Shown here piece by piece: positions 1 through 10,522 of a DNA stretch of 64,000 nucleotides. Within the stretch, counting starts at the first letter, position 1, and each line of letters begins with the position of its first letter. The stretch is from Cercospora beticola (taxonomy: Eukaryota; Ascomycota; Dothideomycetes; Mycosphaerellales; Mycosphaerellaceae). Below the pieces are notes generated by a model. That model did no database searches. It was not told the DNA's origin and saw only the letters and a list, made by a program, of their open reading frames with translations. Position numbers and translations under genes: made by a program. The DNA lies in the NCBI RefSeq assembly GCF_033473495.1, contig NC_088935.1, positions 1,612,001-1,676,000 on the forward strand, in the 5' to 3' direction.

Positions 1-12
1 ACCACCGCAACG

Positions 13-2282
13 ATGCCTTACAACAAGACAGACGAGCTTGCCATCAACACCATCCGGTATGTGTCCGCTGTTCCGCCCCGCACCGCCGTGACTCGAGCTG
101 ACTTGTGTTTCCTAGGACGCTGGCCGTGAGTGTGCCCCGCCATGCCCGCCTCAACACTTTCGAAACATTTCGCCCGCCACCACGACGACGCCATTGAGCA
201 CCACCGCTGACAACGAGATCCGCGCAGGTCGATGCCACGTTCGCCGCCAACTCGGGCCACCCGGGCGCGCCCATGGGCATGGCCCCAGTGGCCCATGTGC
301 TGTTCAACAAATTCATGACCTTCAACCCAAAGAACCCCAAGTGGCTGAACCGCGACCGCTTCGTGCTCTCCAACGGCCACGGATGCATGCTGCAGTATGC
401 TTTGCTGCACCTCTTCGGCTACGATGTCACCATCGACGACCTGAAGGCTTTCCGCCAGGTCGGCAGCAAGACGCCTGGCCACCCAGAGTCCACCGACACA
501 CCCGGCATTGAGGTGACAACTGGTCCTCTCGGACAAGGATTCACCAACGCTGTTGGTCTTGCCATTGGCCAGGCTCACACCGCCGCCGTCTTCAACAAGC
601 CCGGATACGAGCTTGTCAACAACTACACCTACACCTTCTTCGGCGATGGATGTGCCATGGAGGGCATTGCCAGCGAGGCCGCCTCCACTGCTGGTCACTT
701 GCAGCTCGGCAATCTGATTGCCATTTACGACGACAACCATATCTCCATTGGTGAGTTACTTGGGCACTAATAGCATCGCTCTCGGAGCTAACAGGACACA
801 GATGGTGATACCAAGTGCGCCTTCACCGAAGATGTCACCAAGCGATTCGAATCCTACGGCTGGCACGTGCAGTGGGTCAAGGACGGCGACAATGACCTCG
901 AAGGCATTGAGGCTGCCATCAAGAAGGCCAAGGAGGTCAAGGACAAGCCATCCATGATCCGATTGACCACCACCATCGGCTTCGGCTCCGTGCTCCAGGG
1001 AACTGGCGGTGTGCACGGAAACCCGTTGAAGGAGGATGACTGCAAGCAGGTCAAGGAGAAGTTCGGTTTCGACCCAAGCAAGAGCTTCGCTGTCCCACAA
1101 GAGGTGTATGATGCATACCACAAGCACGCCGCTGAGGGCGCTGCTGCTGAGCAGGAGTGGAACCAGCTGCTCGAGAAGTACTCCAACGAGCACAAGGAGC
1201 TGGCCGCTGACCTCAAGCGTCGTTTGACTGGCAAGCTCCCAGACGGCTGGCAGAACAAGCTCCCAGTATACAAGCCTTCGGACAAGGCTGTCGCCTCGCG
1301 AAAGTTGTCCGAGTCCGTCCTCGAGGCCATTTACGAGGCTGTACCAGAGCTTCTCTCTGGTTCCGCAGATCTGACTGGATCCAACAACACCCGCTGGAAG
1401 AGCGCCGTCGACTTCCAGCCCCCAAGCCTGGGCATTGGTGACTATAGCGGTCGCTACCTCCGCTATGGTGTGCGCGAGCACGCTATGGCTGGTATCATGA
1501 ACGGTCTCGCGGCCTATGGTACTCTCATTCCAGCTGGTGGCACTTTCCTCAACTTCGTTTCATACGCTGCTGGATCTGTTCGTCTCTCTGCCCTGTCTCA
1601 CCACCGAGTGATCTACATCGCCACACACGACTCCATTGGTCTGGGAGAGGACGGCCCAACTCACCAGCCTATTGAGACGCTTGCTCACTTCCGCGCTCTG
1701 CCAAACATGATGGTCTGGCGTCCAGCTGACGGAAACGAGACTTCTGCTGCATACTACGTCGCCCTCACTTCGGAGAAGACCCCATCCATCCTCGCACTCA
1801 CCCGCCAGAACCTGCCACAGCTCGAGGGTTCAACTATCGAGAACGGCATCAAGGGTGGTTACGTTGCAGTCGAGGCAGAGGGCGCTCAAATCACTCTCGT
1901 GTCTACTGGTTCCGAGGTGTCTCTCTGTTTGGAGGCCGCCAAGTACCTGAAGGACAACAAGGGCGTCACTGCTCGTGTTGTCTCGATGCCTTGCATGGAA
2001 GTCTTCGACGCACAGCCAAAGGACTACAAGCTCAAGGTCATTCCAGACGGCATCCCATCTCTTTCCGTCGAGGTCATGAGCACTCTTGGCTGGGAGAAGT
2101 ACTCGCACGAGCAATTCGGTCTCAACCGATTCGGTGCTTCCGGTCCTTACAAGGAGGTTTACGCCAAGTTTGAGTTCACTCCAGAGGGCATTGCCAAGCG
2201 TGCTGTCGCCACCATTGACTTCTACAAGGAAGTCAAGCCTCTCCGATCTCCATTGAACCGTGCTTTCCAGCAGCTCATCTAG
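13..2282 (+). CDS. TKL1: Transketolase
   Basis: Thiamine-diphosphate enzyme of the non-oxidative pentose phosphate pathway, moving two-carbon units between ketose and aldose phosphates in the cytosol. Four exons: 13-56, 116-125, 228-750 and 802-2282, giving about 685 aa, the usual family length. The N-terminal part carries the ANSGHPG substrate/ThDP loop and the GDG...DDN cofactor motif. The C-terminal part carries the pyrimidine-domain VREHAM and [15 protein letters not shown] motifs. Exon 2 is only 10 nt; without it the conserved TIRTLAVDATF stretch cannot be read in frame. The ATG at 13 lies close to the left edge, so the promoter is outside the window. Very sure of the family and the splice model. 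Confidence 0.97.
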
Positions 2283-3015
2283 ATGCTTCACAAGAGCGAT
2301 GTAAGAGTTTGCGCTACCATTATGGGAATGGCTAGCAGGAAGCGGAATGCGTTTGACGATTCGGGCTCGACGAGGATAAATGAATATACCTCTGTAGATG
2401 AAAATGTGTTATGATCTGATGAAGAACTGTCTTATTTCTGATGATTTCTACCGCACTTACTCGCAAGTGTGATCTCGACGGTGCCAGCAGTTCCTGCAGC
2501 GTCCAGCTACGATCAAACCATTCGCTGTGGTGGTCACGTCCACTGTGTTCAAATTCCGCGTTACTTCCGACGACTATCCGCGACGTGAACGAAGTCAATT
2601 GGCAGATGCAAGTAGTGAGCAGCGTAGTGGTAAGCTGCGGCCGAGCTAGTAGACTGGAAGCCTGCCGTGGGGCACTTGCTTGGAGGCCAACGCAGCCTAG
2701 CAGTTCTTGCCAGTCGAAGTCTACCAACACTTTCAAGGACATGAAGTCTCGCTTGTCCGAAAGCCCTCAACGGCCTTCTCTCTTTGCGACAAAGTGATGT
2801 CGAAACTGGAGGCTGACGACGCGAATTATCACGAAGCCGGACGGTAGCAACTCTTCCACATTTCTGATGATATGCCTCATGTCCCGCCAGTGCTTTTTCA
2901 AGATACGAACCACTCTTCTTCTATGGCGGTAGCTTTCACGCCGTTGAGCACAATAATACAATGCGGAAGCGACGATCCACCGATGGACCTCTCCAGCGCT
3001 GTACGATCTGTCAGA

Positions 3016-3273
3016 CTGTCACCTGCGTAGACTACAGGGACCGGATAGCAGAGTATATTTCACTTTCTGGGCATCTGCAAACTTTTTGACAGCCGACTTA
3101 GGGCAACTTATTCACACGAGAGCCCCGGTAAGCCTTGAGCTTACATTCCTTGGAACCGGGTGCATTCTGTCACCTGCATACGAGAATCGAGTAGCAGAGT
3201 AGATCTCACTTTCTGGGCACTTGCAAACTTTTTGGCAATCGATTTAGGGCAGCTTGTTCGCAGAAGAGCCCCG
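3016..3273. repeat. Diverged direct repeat pair, about 110 bp each
   Basis: Copy A (3016-3127) and copy B (3167-3273) share the order of blocks CTGTCACCTGC, TAGCAGAGTA, CACTTTCTGGGCA, TGCAAACTTTTTG, TTAGGGCA and AGAGCCCCG. They differ by many substitutions and a short gap. They are 39 bp apart. This is probably an old local duplication or the remains of a repeat element; no coding capacity was seen. Confidence 0.8.
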
Positions 3274-3903
3274 AAAACCCTAGGGTTTATACAATATTCC
3301 TGGAATCCGTACTGTATATGCAGGCGACAGGTCGCATTTGCCCAATCGAGCAAGTGCACGAGCCATGTTCAATGGTCCTGACGGGTGCAAAGGATAAATA
3401 CCTCACAGTCTGAAAGGGCGCGGAGGAGGTGAGGATCGATCTCGTGTGCCACATCTTGCAGGCATGTGGCCTGGTTGGTGGGCACGTTCCCACCCGACCA
3501 GCCCCAGCTATAGTATTTGGCTTAAGTTCTTCGATCGAGGCTTGGCAAGAACTTAAGTTAACGTTCTTTCTGTTGTCCCTTGCTGTCGGTTGCTCTGATG
3601 CTTTAGAACACGATGCATGTTGGGCAAGGCTGGCGCATGCTCCGACTGTGCAGCATCGAGTCATGAAGTTTGCCCTCGCACGACAGTCCCAACAGCGGCC
3701 AGGTCGGCTACGCGATGTTGAAAGCACGCGACGAAGAGCAAAGTGGTGGTCACTATTCTGGTTGATTCAGAGCGATGAGCACTTCGCGTGGCACGAGCGT
3801 GTGTCAAAGCCCGGACTCGTGAGTGACTGGATCTGGGTGTCAAGGTCCGCTAACCTCGTCTGAAGTCTCACCAGCAGTACAAGCTGCATTAGAGTCGAGC
3901 GCG

Positions 3904-4143
3904 ATGACCACACCCAGCTTCGAGCCTGGCTCAAGATCCAGCACCAGCATTCCCGGCCCTTTCGGTGGCAAGCACGCAGACTTGACGATGAGGGTCGGCG
4001 AGTACATCAAGGCACATGGCCAAGAGATTGATCCATGGTATGGGACCGTCAAGACGAGCCCGAAGAAGGCACCGAAGCCTCGAAAGCAGCAGGCACAGAT
4101 CAAGGCATCATTCGGTACCGTCTCGTTCAGCCCGAAGCGATAA
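3904..4143 (+). CDS. Possible small basic protein (weak)
   Basis: A 79-aa frame, open upstream to 3823, with a Ser/Pro-rich start, a middle segment reading MRVGEYIKAHGQE and a Lys/Pro-rich tail (KTSPKKAPKPRKQQ). Codon use looks somewhat gene-like (many AAG, CGA and GC-ending codons), but I recognise no family and no signal peptide. It could be a remnant exon or a chance frame in the repeat-bearing non-coding region. Low confidence. Confidence 0.22.
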   Translation: MTTPSFEPGSRSSTSIPGPFGGKHADLTMRVGEYIKAHGQEIDPWYGTVKTSPKKAPKPRKQQAQIKASFGTVSFSPKR

Positions 4144-4404
4144 GGGCATCTGGCATTCCAAGATCGATCCATGGGCTGATGACACCAATGAATGCGATGT
4201 TGCCTTTATCTGTCCCCGGATCAGTGTCTCCCGGCAGAAGAGGTGCGACGGTAGGAAGTGGCACTGCTTCAGCATGCTTGACAGTCTGGATGTCCCGATG
4301 TATCCCTCGAGGCGCGTCAGAACCCGTGACTGGAAGTTAACTGTTGTCAAAGGAGCAGTAGGTATATCCCATCCATTGAGCTTTGCCTACCCCAGCAATT
4401 CTGG

Positions 4405-4661
4405 TGTTGGGACTGGATACAGCATACTCTGCGAGAACCTGCGACGTGCTGTATCGAACTCTACACAGGCCAACTTTCCCCGCTATACCGGTCTACGTAT
4501 GAGGTTATAGCATCTATTAGAACCGGAGACTAGCTCTCCACGTCTCTATCGGTCCAACTTACAAGGTCGCCGTATCTGTTGGGACTGGATGCGACATACG
4601 CTGCGTGAATATGCTACGAGGTGTATTGAACTCTATGCAGGCTAGCTGTCTCCGCTCTACC
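4405..4661. repeat. Diverged direct repeat pair, 85 bp each
   Basis: Copy A (4405-4489) and copy B (4577-4661) are the same length with no gaps, offset by 172 bp. Both start TGTTGGGACTGGAT and contain GAACTCTA..CAGGC and end CGCT.TACC. Most differences are transitions. They lie just upstream of the cysteine-rich gene at 4906, so they could be an old promoter-region duplication or element debris. Confidence 0.8.
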
Positions 4662-4794
4662 TTACATGGGAACAATTGGACCGACTCCTCGTACCGCAAG
4701 TGGGCCACTTCAATCACGCATAGGGTTGCAAGTTTTGTGTCTTCGTCACCGACTTAGGAGCTGTCATTGTGTCGCGACACCCTCCGATGAGAGA

Positions 4795-4800
4795 TATAAA
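4795..4800 (+). promoter_or_regulatory. TATA box of the 12-Cys secreted protein gene
   Basis: TATAAA, followed by AGG, 106 nt before the ATG at 4906. Spacing and context fit a strong inducible fungal promoter. The 10-Cys gene at 10523 has the same arrangement. Confidence 0.6.
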
Positions 4801-4905
4801 AGGCTGCTCACTGTACGCATTCTCTAACGGCCCATCATCACAATAGAACTATCTTGTTTAACTCGTCTGAACACCAAGTCTGTCGATCAGTTGTCCTTCT
4901 ACGCG

Positions 4906-5459
4906 ATGCATCTATCATTTTTGCTCTCTGCTACCCTGATTGCCCTTAGCGCGGGAGCGCCGTCCCTCGATACAGCTAAGGAGGAGAACATCCCCGCGCT
5001 CGATGTTCTCGTCAAACGGCACAATGCATTTCAGAGACTTCAGTGCGGAGCGGTCCATATATTTGACCAAGCTGCCTGCGAAGCAGTTGGACGTTACCGC
5101 ACGGCCTGTCTCCTTGTGGTGGAGGTCAAATACCAGAACTGCAGACGCCGCGCGTCCAACGACATCCCTAACGACAATCTGGAGTCTTCGGCTGGTGAAC
5201 CGAGCTGCCCTCCTGCCTGTGGCACGGAGGTCAAGGCGTGTGTCAAGAGATGCGTTAGTTTTGGATCCACTTACTCGATACCACTCTTGATCCACATGCT
5301 AACGCATACGATTAGGATGCGAGTTCAACCGAAGCTCAGGCAAAGGCTTGCTTCGGGCAATGTGTAAGCTCTCCACAATACTGTATCCCGATATTTCGAC
5401 CAACCATAATCTATAAACAGTTCTCTGCATCAGACAAATGTTGCAACATAAATTTTTGA
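4906..5459 (+). CDS. Small secreted cysteine-rich protein (12 Cys), effector-like
   Basis: Three exons (4906-5253, 5316-5363, 5421-5459), 144 aa. The first intron has donor GTTAGT and a CTAAC branch; the second has donor GTAAGC. Residues 1-20 form a signal peptide (hydrophobic core LSFLLSATLIALSAG). A Kex2-like dibasic site (LVKR) follows near residue 38. The mature part would hold all 12 cysteines, including CPPAC, two Cx3C pairs (CVKRC and CFGQC) 11 residues apart, and a final CC. Exon boundaries fall next to cysteines and splicing keeps the Cys-rich frame open. No family recognised; it is likely an extracellular disulfide-stabilised protein. The ATG at 4906 is chosen because the frame upstream lacks another ATG and the signal peptide starts here. 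Confidence 0.75.
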
Positions 5460-6022
5460 GTGGCCAGGAGACTCAAGATCTCTCAAAAATTGGTGCTCGC
5501 TTCGTCTTCTGCGCGAGCCAGGGGCGGAGCATCACAGGAAACCACTGCGCAGTATCTCAAGACCTTACGGCCAAGCTATATGATGTGACGTACAAAAGTT
5601 TGTCTCTGCTTCACTTACGCCTCTCTGTGCGATCTCCGATCCTTACTCACCCGAGCGTACGACCAACGTTGCCCTCATACCGTATCACGAAGAAATCACT
5701 GTAGTTTACCGTGGCTTCTCACAGCGGTCTCCACGCTCCTGTAGTGGCAAAAGCAAAATGTGCTTCAAAGGGCGACCCTCTTAGCTAGTTTCACTCGTTC
5801 ACGGCATGTGCCAGCTGCCGCCAACAAGCTCTAAAGTAGAGGAGCTGATGCTTGGGATGAAGTCGGCCGGAACGGTCGGTCAATATTTCAAAGGTAAGGC
5901 TCCCTAGCACTCCTCTGAGGCTGGACAGTAATCGTCATTGCATGCAATATATAGATACAATCGTTGTGATAGAGATTCTCGTGATTACCAACGTGCGTGG
6001 TCTGAACATCACACAGACCAAA
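5460..6022. other. Intergenic region
   Basis: The 3' flank of the cysteine-rich gene and the upstream region of the S28 peptidase. No convincing gene or structured RNA seen. Confidence 0.6.
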
Positions 6023-6070
6023 AGCACAATCCTCAGCACAATCCTCAGCACGATGCTTAGCACGATGCTC
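6023..6070 (+). repeat. 12-bp minisatellite, four units
   Basis: Four head-to-tail 12-mers: two copies of AGCACAATCCTC, then AGCACGATGCTT and AGCACGATGCTC. The last two units each create an ATG (6053 and 6065) in frame with the S28 peptidase. Translated, the array reads STIL-STIL-STML-STML. Confidence 0.9.
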
Positions 6071-7732
6071 ACGTACTTCATCGTCTCCATTCTACACAAC
6101 TTAGGAGCACAGAGTACTCCCATCCCATACGATGTACCTTTCGCAGAAAATCACAGATCTAATAATGCTTGCCATCTGCCATTGAGGCCAACATCATCTC
6201 ACAAGTCAATACCTCCTCATGGCCGAGAAAATTTCGCTCAGCTCATTGATCATACCGACCCGGGGTTAGGGCTTTTCTCCCAGGCGTACCTGTGGAATAG
6301 TAGTTTCTGGAGACCCGGCGCACCTATCGTTGTTTTCCTACCCGGGGAGTCTCCTATCGACAAGTATGGGATCATTACCCAGGCCGAATTCTCAACGGTA
6401 GGCGTCATTGCCGAAAACCTTGGTGCTGCGACTATCATCCTCGAGCATCGCTATTTCGGCTCAAGCTTTCCATACAGCAACCTTACCAAGGTCAATTTGC
6501 AGTACTTAACTGTCGACAATGCACTGAAGGACGTGGTACGGTTTGCTCAGAACTTCATCGCTCCGTGGACTAACGACCCGAGCACTGCAGAGGACGTGCC
6601 TTGGATTCTAATTGGTATGTAGGTTTCGCTGTGAATTTTGAACCCAAACTGATTGTTATTAGGTGGAAGCTATTCAGCAGCACAGACTGGCTGGATCGCG
6701 AACATTTTTCCAGGCACGTTCTGGGCATACCTTTCGGCTTCGCCTATTCTTCAGGCAATTCCCTCTTACTGGGCTTACTTTTTGCCTCTAATAGAGCATG
6801 GACCAAAGAGCTGTATAAGATTGTTGAGCAGCGTCACCCGATTTATAGACGATGTCATCTCAGCCGGGGACGATGAGAGTCTGCAGGCAATCAAGACACT
6901 CTTTGGACTTGCTGAGATGAAGACGCCAGACTTTATATACAGTCTAAGCTTGCACTGGGGCGACTGGGAAAGCATTGATATTGGTCAGAATCACACGACA
7001 ATCGAGACCTACTGCGCTTGGATTGAAGGCTTGGACTACGAACAGGAACTGGAGGACATATACGAGCAACTCGGTAAATCACTAGAAGCCCGGGCAGACT
7101 GGGCTACATCGTCAGAGCAAACCGTTCGGGCTCTTCAGACTTACTCTGCAGGATTTCGAAAACATATTGCCCCTAGTTTGTGTATCGACGGAACATGTTT
7201 GGACGACAAATACTTCCGACTTAGCGACCCTCCCGAATCTGGCCAGATGTATGAATGGCTTCTATGCAACGACATGATGGGTGGATATGTCACTGGGCCA
7301 CCTGTAGGGGCTTTATTAACTCCGGTGGTGAGTCGCTTCCTAACCTACAACTACTTTGAGACGAGATGCACGATAGTCCATCCGCTAGAGCCGAATGAAG
7401 AGCCCGAAGATACAGCATCAGGCCATCGTACCGCCAAAGCATTCAATACATATACTGGTGGTTGGTCTCCGACGAATGCACGGCGCATTATCTACAGTGC
7501 CGGGGAGATGGACGTATGGCGAGAGATGTCCGTCTCGGCTAAACGACGCCCTGGTGGGCCGCTGCAGAGCGACCCTGAATTGGATGTTGTTGTGCACTTG
7601 ATCAAAAAAGGTTGGCATCATAGTGAGATGTATACTCGTAACGCAGAATTGGACGACGAAGTTCGGCGTGTGCGTGACCAAGAAGTAGAGCAGATATGTT
7701 ACTGGACACAACAATGGCCAGGATATCGTTAG
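6053..7732 (+). CDS. Secreted serine peptidase, family S28 (Pro-X carboxypeptidase-like)
   Basis: Two exons (6053-6614, 6663-7732), about 543 aa from the ATG at 6053. Family S28 enzymes are secreted or lysosomal prolyl-specific carboxy-/dipeptidyl-peptidases with an alpha/beta-hydrolase fold. The short N-terminal hydrophobic segment (MLTYFIVSILHNLGAQ) fits a signal peptide. The splice joins ILIG to GSYSAA, making the nucleophile elbow GGSYS (Ser about 190). The acid is probably the Asp in GEMDVW (about 471) and the base His in GWHHSEM (about 506/507). N-glycosylation sequons are present (NSS, NLT, NHT). The frame is open back to an ATG at 5942, but a start there would bury the signal peptide. 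ATGs at 6053 and 6065 both lie in the minisatellite. It converges on the deacetylase gene, with 52 bp between stops. Confidence 0.88.
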
Positions 7733-7784
7733 TTGTTACAGTCATCATTTGATTATATCTCCGCCGTCGTCTGGTCAATTCCTC

Positions 7785-9116
7785 CTACTCGCCATTGATC
7801 TTGTCCCAGATCTTCCTCCCACCAATCCACGTCTGCAACACATTCCCTGCATCATCTAACACCACAAAATCTGCCCTCCTTCCCGCCTCCAATCTCCCTC
7901 TCGTCTCATCGCGCATCAGTCCTGCCACATTCTCTGTAACGCATCTCACCGCTTCAGCCAAAGTACAACCCGTCCACTTTACCAAATTTCTCACGCAAAG
8001 GTCGAGTGTCGCGCACCCGCCAATCAAAGTATCGGTGCCTGTTTTGACGACTCTGGATCCGAGTTTTGTCTGTGATGTGTCGATTTGAGAATTCCCGGGA
8101 TAGGTTCCATCGGGAAGACCGAGGAGTTCGATGCTGTCGGTTATGAGGATGCAGTGTTGGGTAGAGGCGCGGTAAAATAGCGCCACGATGCTGGGATGGA
8201 GGTGGTGTGAGTCGGGGATTAGACTGAAATAGGGTGGAGGAGGGGATGAGGGATCGGGACTGAGCGTGATGAGTCCTGCGAGGCCTGGGTCGCGGTGATG
8301 GAGGGGTGTCATGGCATTTAAGGTGTGTGTAAGACACGTTGCACCTGCGGTGAGCGCAGTGAGGCCTTCAGCGTAGGTTGCGGAGGAGTGGCCGAGGGAG
8401 ACAATGATGTCTTTTGAGGCGAGGTTTCGAATGAGAGGGGTTGAGGAGAGGAGTTCCGGAGCGAGAGTGATGAGTTTGATAATCTGGGAGGACAGTCCGG
8501 ATGGGCCGTAGATTTCTTCTGGTGGGGTTGTGGCAGGTTGGAAGAGTGATGATGTGTGGGCGCCTTTCTTTGAAGGATGGAGGTATGGGCCTTCGACGTG
8601 AGCTCCGAGTATAGAGGCGCCGTTCTTGACTGTGCGAGGCTTGAGACTTGGAAGAAGCTGTGACGATGTGAGCTGCGGTCGCACGGATACTGAAGCCAAC
8701 TTGGGAGATGTGGTTTCTGCGACAATTGAGGGGAGCTATTATGCCTCTGGCGAATACTTATGTTCATAGAGGAGAGCCGCTCCTACCTTGTGGTAATGTT
8801 GAACAGGTACAGTCGGAATGGTTGGATAGAACCCAGTAACGCCCGTAGTAGCCAGAAATCTCGAAGCCTCGTCAAGCTTCTCCGCATATTTTGTCTTGTT
8901 TTCAAAGTGCGTAAAGTGAAAGCCTCTCACGCCATTCGTTTGAAGCTCGAGATAACCAGGTGCTATGATGGCTCCTGCAAGGTCGATGATGTTACCCTCA
9001 TCGTGAACAGTATTTGGAAGGATCTTGCCTGTCTCAGTGGAAATTACGAGCTTCTCGTTGTCGATGAGTACGCCGCTCCGACAGAGTCTCGCATTTGAAA
9101 GTGTCGTGGTCGACAT
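7785..9116 (-). CDS. N-acetylglucosamine-6-phosphate deacetylase
   Basis: Removes acetate from GlcNAc-6-phosphate in cytosolic GlcNAc catabolism and cell-wall sugar recycling. Two exons on the minus strand (9116-8787, 8657-7785), 400 aa, normal for NagA/Dac1. Amidohydrolase motifs in order: GYLELQTNG early, HVEGPYLHPSKKGAH (metal-binding Glu), LGHSSATY, THTLNAMTPLHHRDPG, and LITDSIELLGLPDG with the catalytic Asp. The intron joins HYHK to LLPSLKPRTV. The frame is open 31 codons further upstream (to 9209), but the ATG at 9116 gives the normal N-terminus. No GlcNAc kinase, deaminase or transporter neighbours are visible, so the fungal GlcNAc cluster is not seen here. Confidence 0.93.
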
Positions 9117-10408
9117 GTTAGAGTTGTGGCGTAAAATGGCAAAAATATTAGCTCGGCGAAAGGACAGACATGAGGTCGGAGGGTCTGCGACTCGCTTGGG
9201 CCCAGACATGAGTGGAGATCAAAGACCCCTCCCCTCCATCCATCTTGCTTTCTGCTGTGAGGTTGTATTCACCTCTCGTTAGCACTGCTTTCGCTTCCAA
9301 ACTAGTGAAGAAGCCAGCTTCTCCATCAGCAGCACTGTAAGGAAAATACGAGCTTGCCGGTGGGTACTCAATTGGTGGCAAGAACGACTACATTCCTCGA
9401 GGCCGTTATCAAAAAAAAAGGCCCGACGTCAGTATGATTTTTCCTTCAGTCGCCCAGAGAACACGAAATGCCTCGCCGTGACAGAGTGAGTCGCAATCTC
9501 AAGATTCCAGATCTTGTTTCTAGAATAGTGAGGTCAGCGTGCAGCATTGCGTTAGGCGTAGACGCAGCGCGAGTATGGCCGACGCGGTCGTATTACGATG
9601 CTAGATAGAGAGATTCGGCGGTCCTTCAAGAGTCGATGTGCTGAATCTGTGCTCCTGCCGCGGTGAAAAGCACCGATCGTTATGCATGGGAACTCGTGGC
9701 ACGTAGAAGCAAAACTGATCGCCGCAAAGCCACGTGCGAGATCGAAGTATGTACCAAGAGAGATATTCGAAGCTTGGCTGAGATCCAGTATAGTAAGTAC
9801 AGATGGGCTTTCGCATTTAGCTAAGGTGTTACCGGACGATCAAAGACGATCGAACTCTCGATCACCAATGGAGTCGAATGTCGAGGTGGCCCTAACCACC
9901 AGTGAGCAAAGCGGCGCATATCAAGCTTATTGTCAAGCAAGTAGTCCTGCCAAAGCAGGAATGATGGCCAGATAGTGCTACTGTTCCTTTTGCTTGCGGG
10001 GTTCGTGTATGCAAGCCATAGTCTTGGGCCAATGACCATTCCATCACGACCAGGTGTTAGGGCAATCGCCCAGTCACGCTACTGTCTTGACCTGGAACTA
10101 CGCGGATTATCAGATCCCACCTCGAACTTGATCGTCGAACTATCCGAACAGTATCTCGTTCTTTGTTCAATAGCTAGGCCACGATGCGGGGAAGTCTTCT
10201 ATGGCGCCTCCGATGCAATGGCGGTGGTGGATGGTTCATGTGCTTGCAGATGCCTAGATGCCCAGGAGCTTGGTCCGCCGCAAGAGGGTTAGGCACACTT
10301 CATGCCCAGCATCACAGTCGAGTATTGCAAGTATCGATCTCAGCGACACAGCGTCTGAACACGATATGCGTGGAAGAATGCAGATCGCATTCACGATACA
10401 GCAAGTGG
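9117..10408. other. Intergenic region
   Basis: Upstream of both the deacetylase (minus) and the 10-Cys peptide gene (plus). Only short unconvincing frames. A minus-strand frame at 9148-9381 looks faintly protein-like but has no ATG at its start and no known similarity. An A-run lies near 9410-9418. Confidence 0.55.
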
Positions 10409-10415
10409 TATAAAA
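10409..10415 (+). promoter_or_regulatory. TATA box of the 10-Cys peptide gene
   Basis: TATAAAA, 114 nt before the ATG at 10523. The spacing is almost the same as at the 12-Cys gene (106 nt). Confidence 0.6.
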
Positions 10416-10522
10416 GACTGCTGGATGTCTCGTAGCCGTAGAGGTTTGTATCAGTCCAGACAAAGCCCAACTCGCAACACCACACTTCAAAGCTCAACAA
10501 TCTGCCAAAGTCAGCATTAAAG

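Larger units (their letters stand above)
2283..4780. other. Non-coding stretch with decayed direct repeats
   Basis: The 3' flank of transketolase followed by about 2.4 kb with no recognisable protein. Open frames here are short and resemble no family I know. Two pairs of diverged direct repeats (3016-3273 and 4405-4661) are listed separately. A 14-bp perfect palindrome with a CCCTAGGG core lies at 3275-3288. A weak small frame at 3904-4143 is listed separately. Confidence 0.6.

Noticed and set aside
756..1481. Long antisense frame inside transketolase
   Set aside because: Mirror of a highly expressed, biased coding exon; Leu/Val-rich translation with no family features.
3275..3288. AAACCC-TAGGGTTT palindrome as a possible internal telomere remnant
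   Set aside because: Only one inverted pair of telomere-like units; no longer tract on either side.
9117..9209. N-terminal extension of the GlcNAc-6-P deacetylase
   Set aside because: The upstream 31 codons look unlike the family; the ATG at 9116 gives the normal start.
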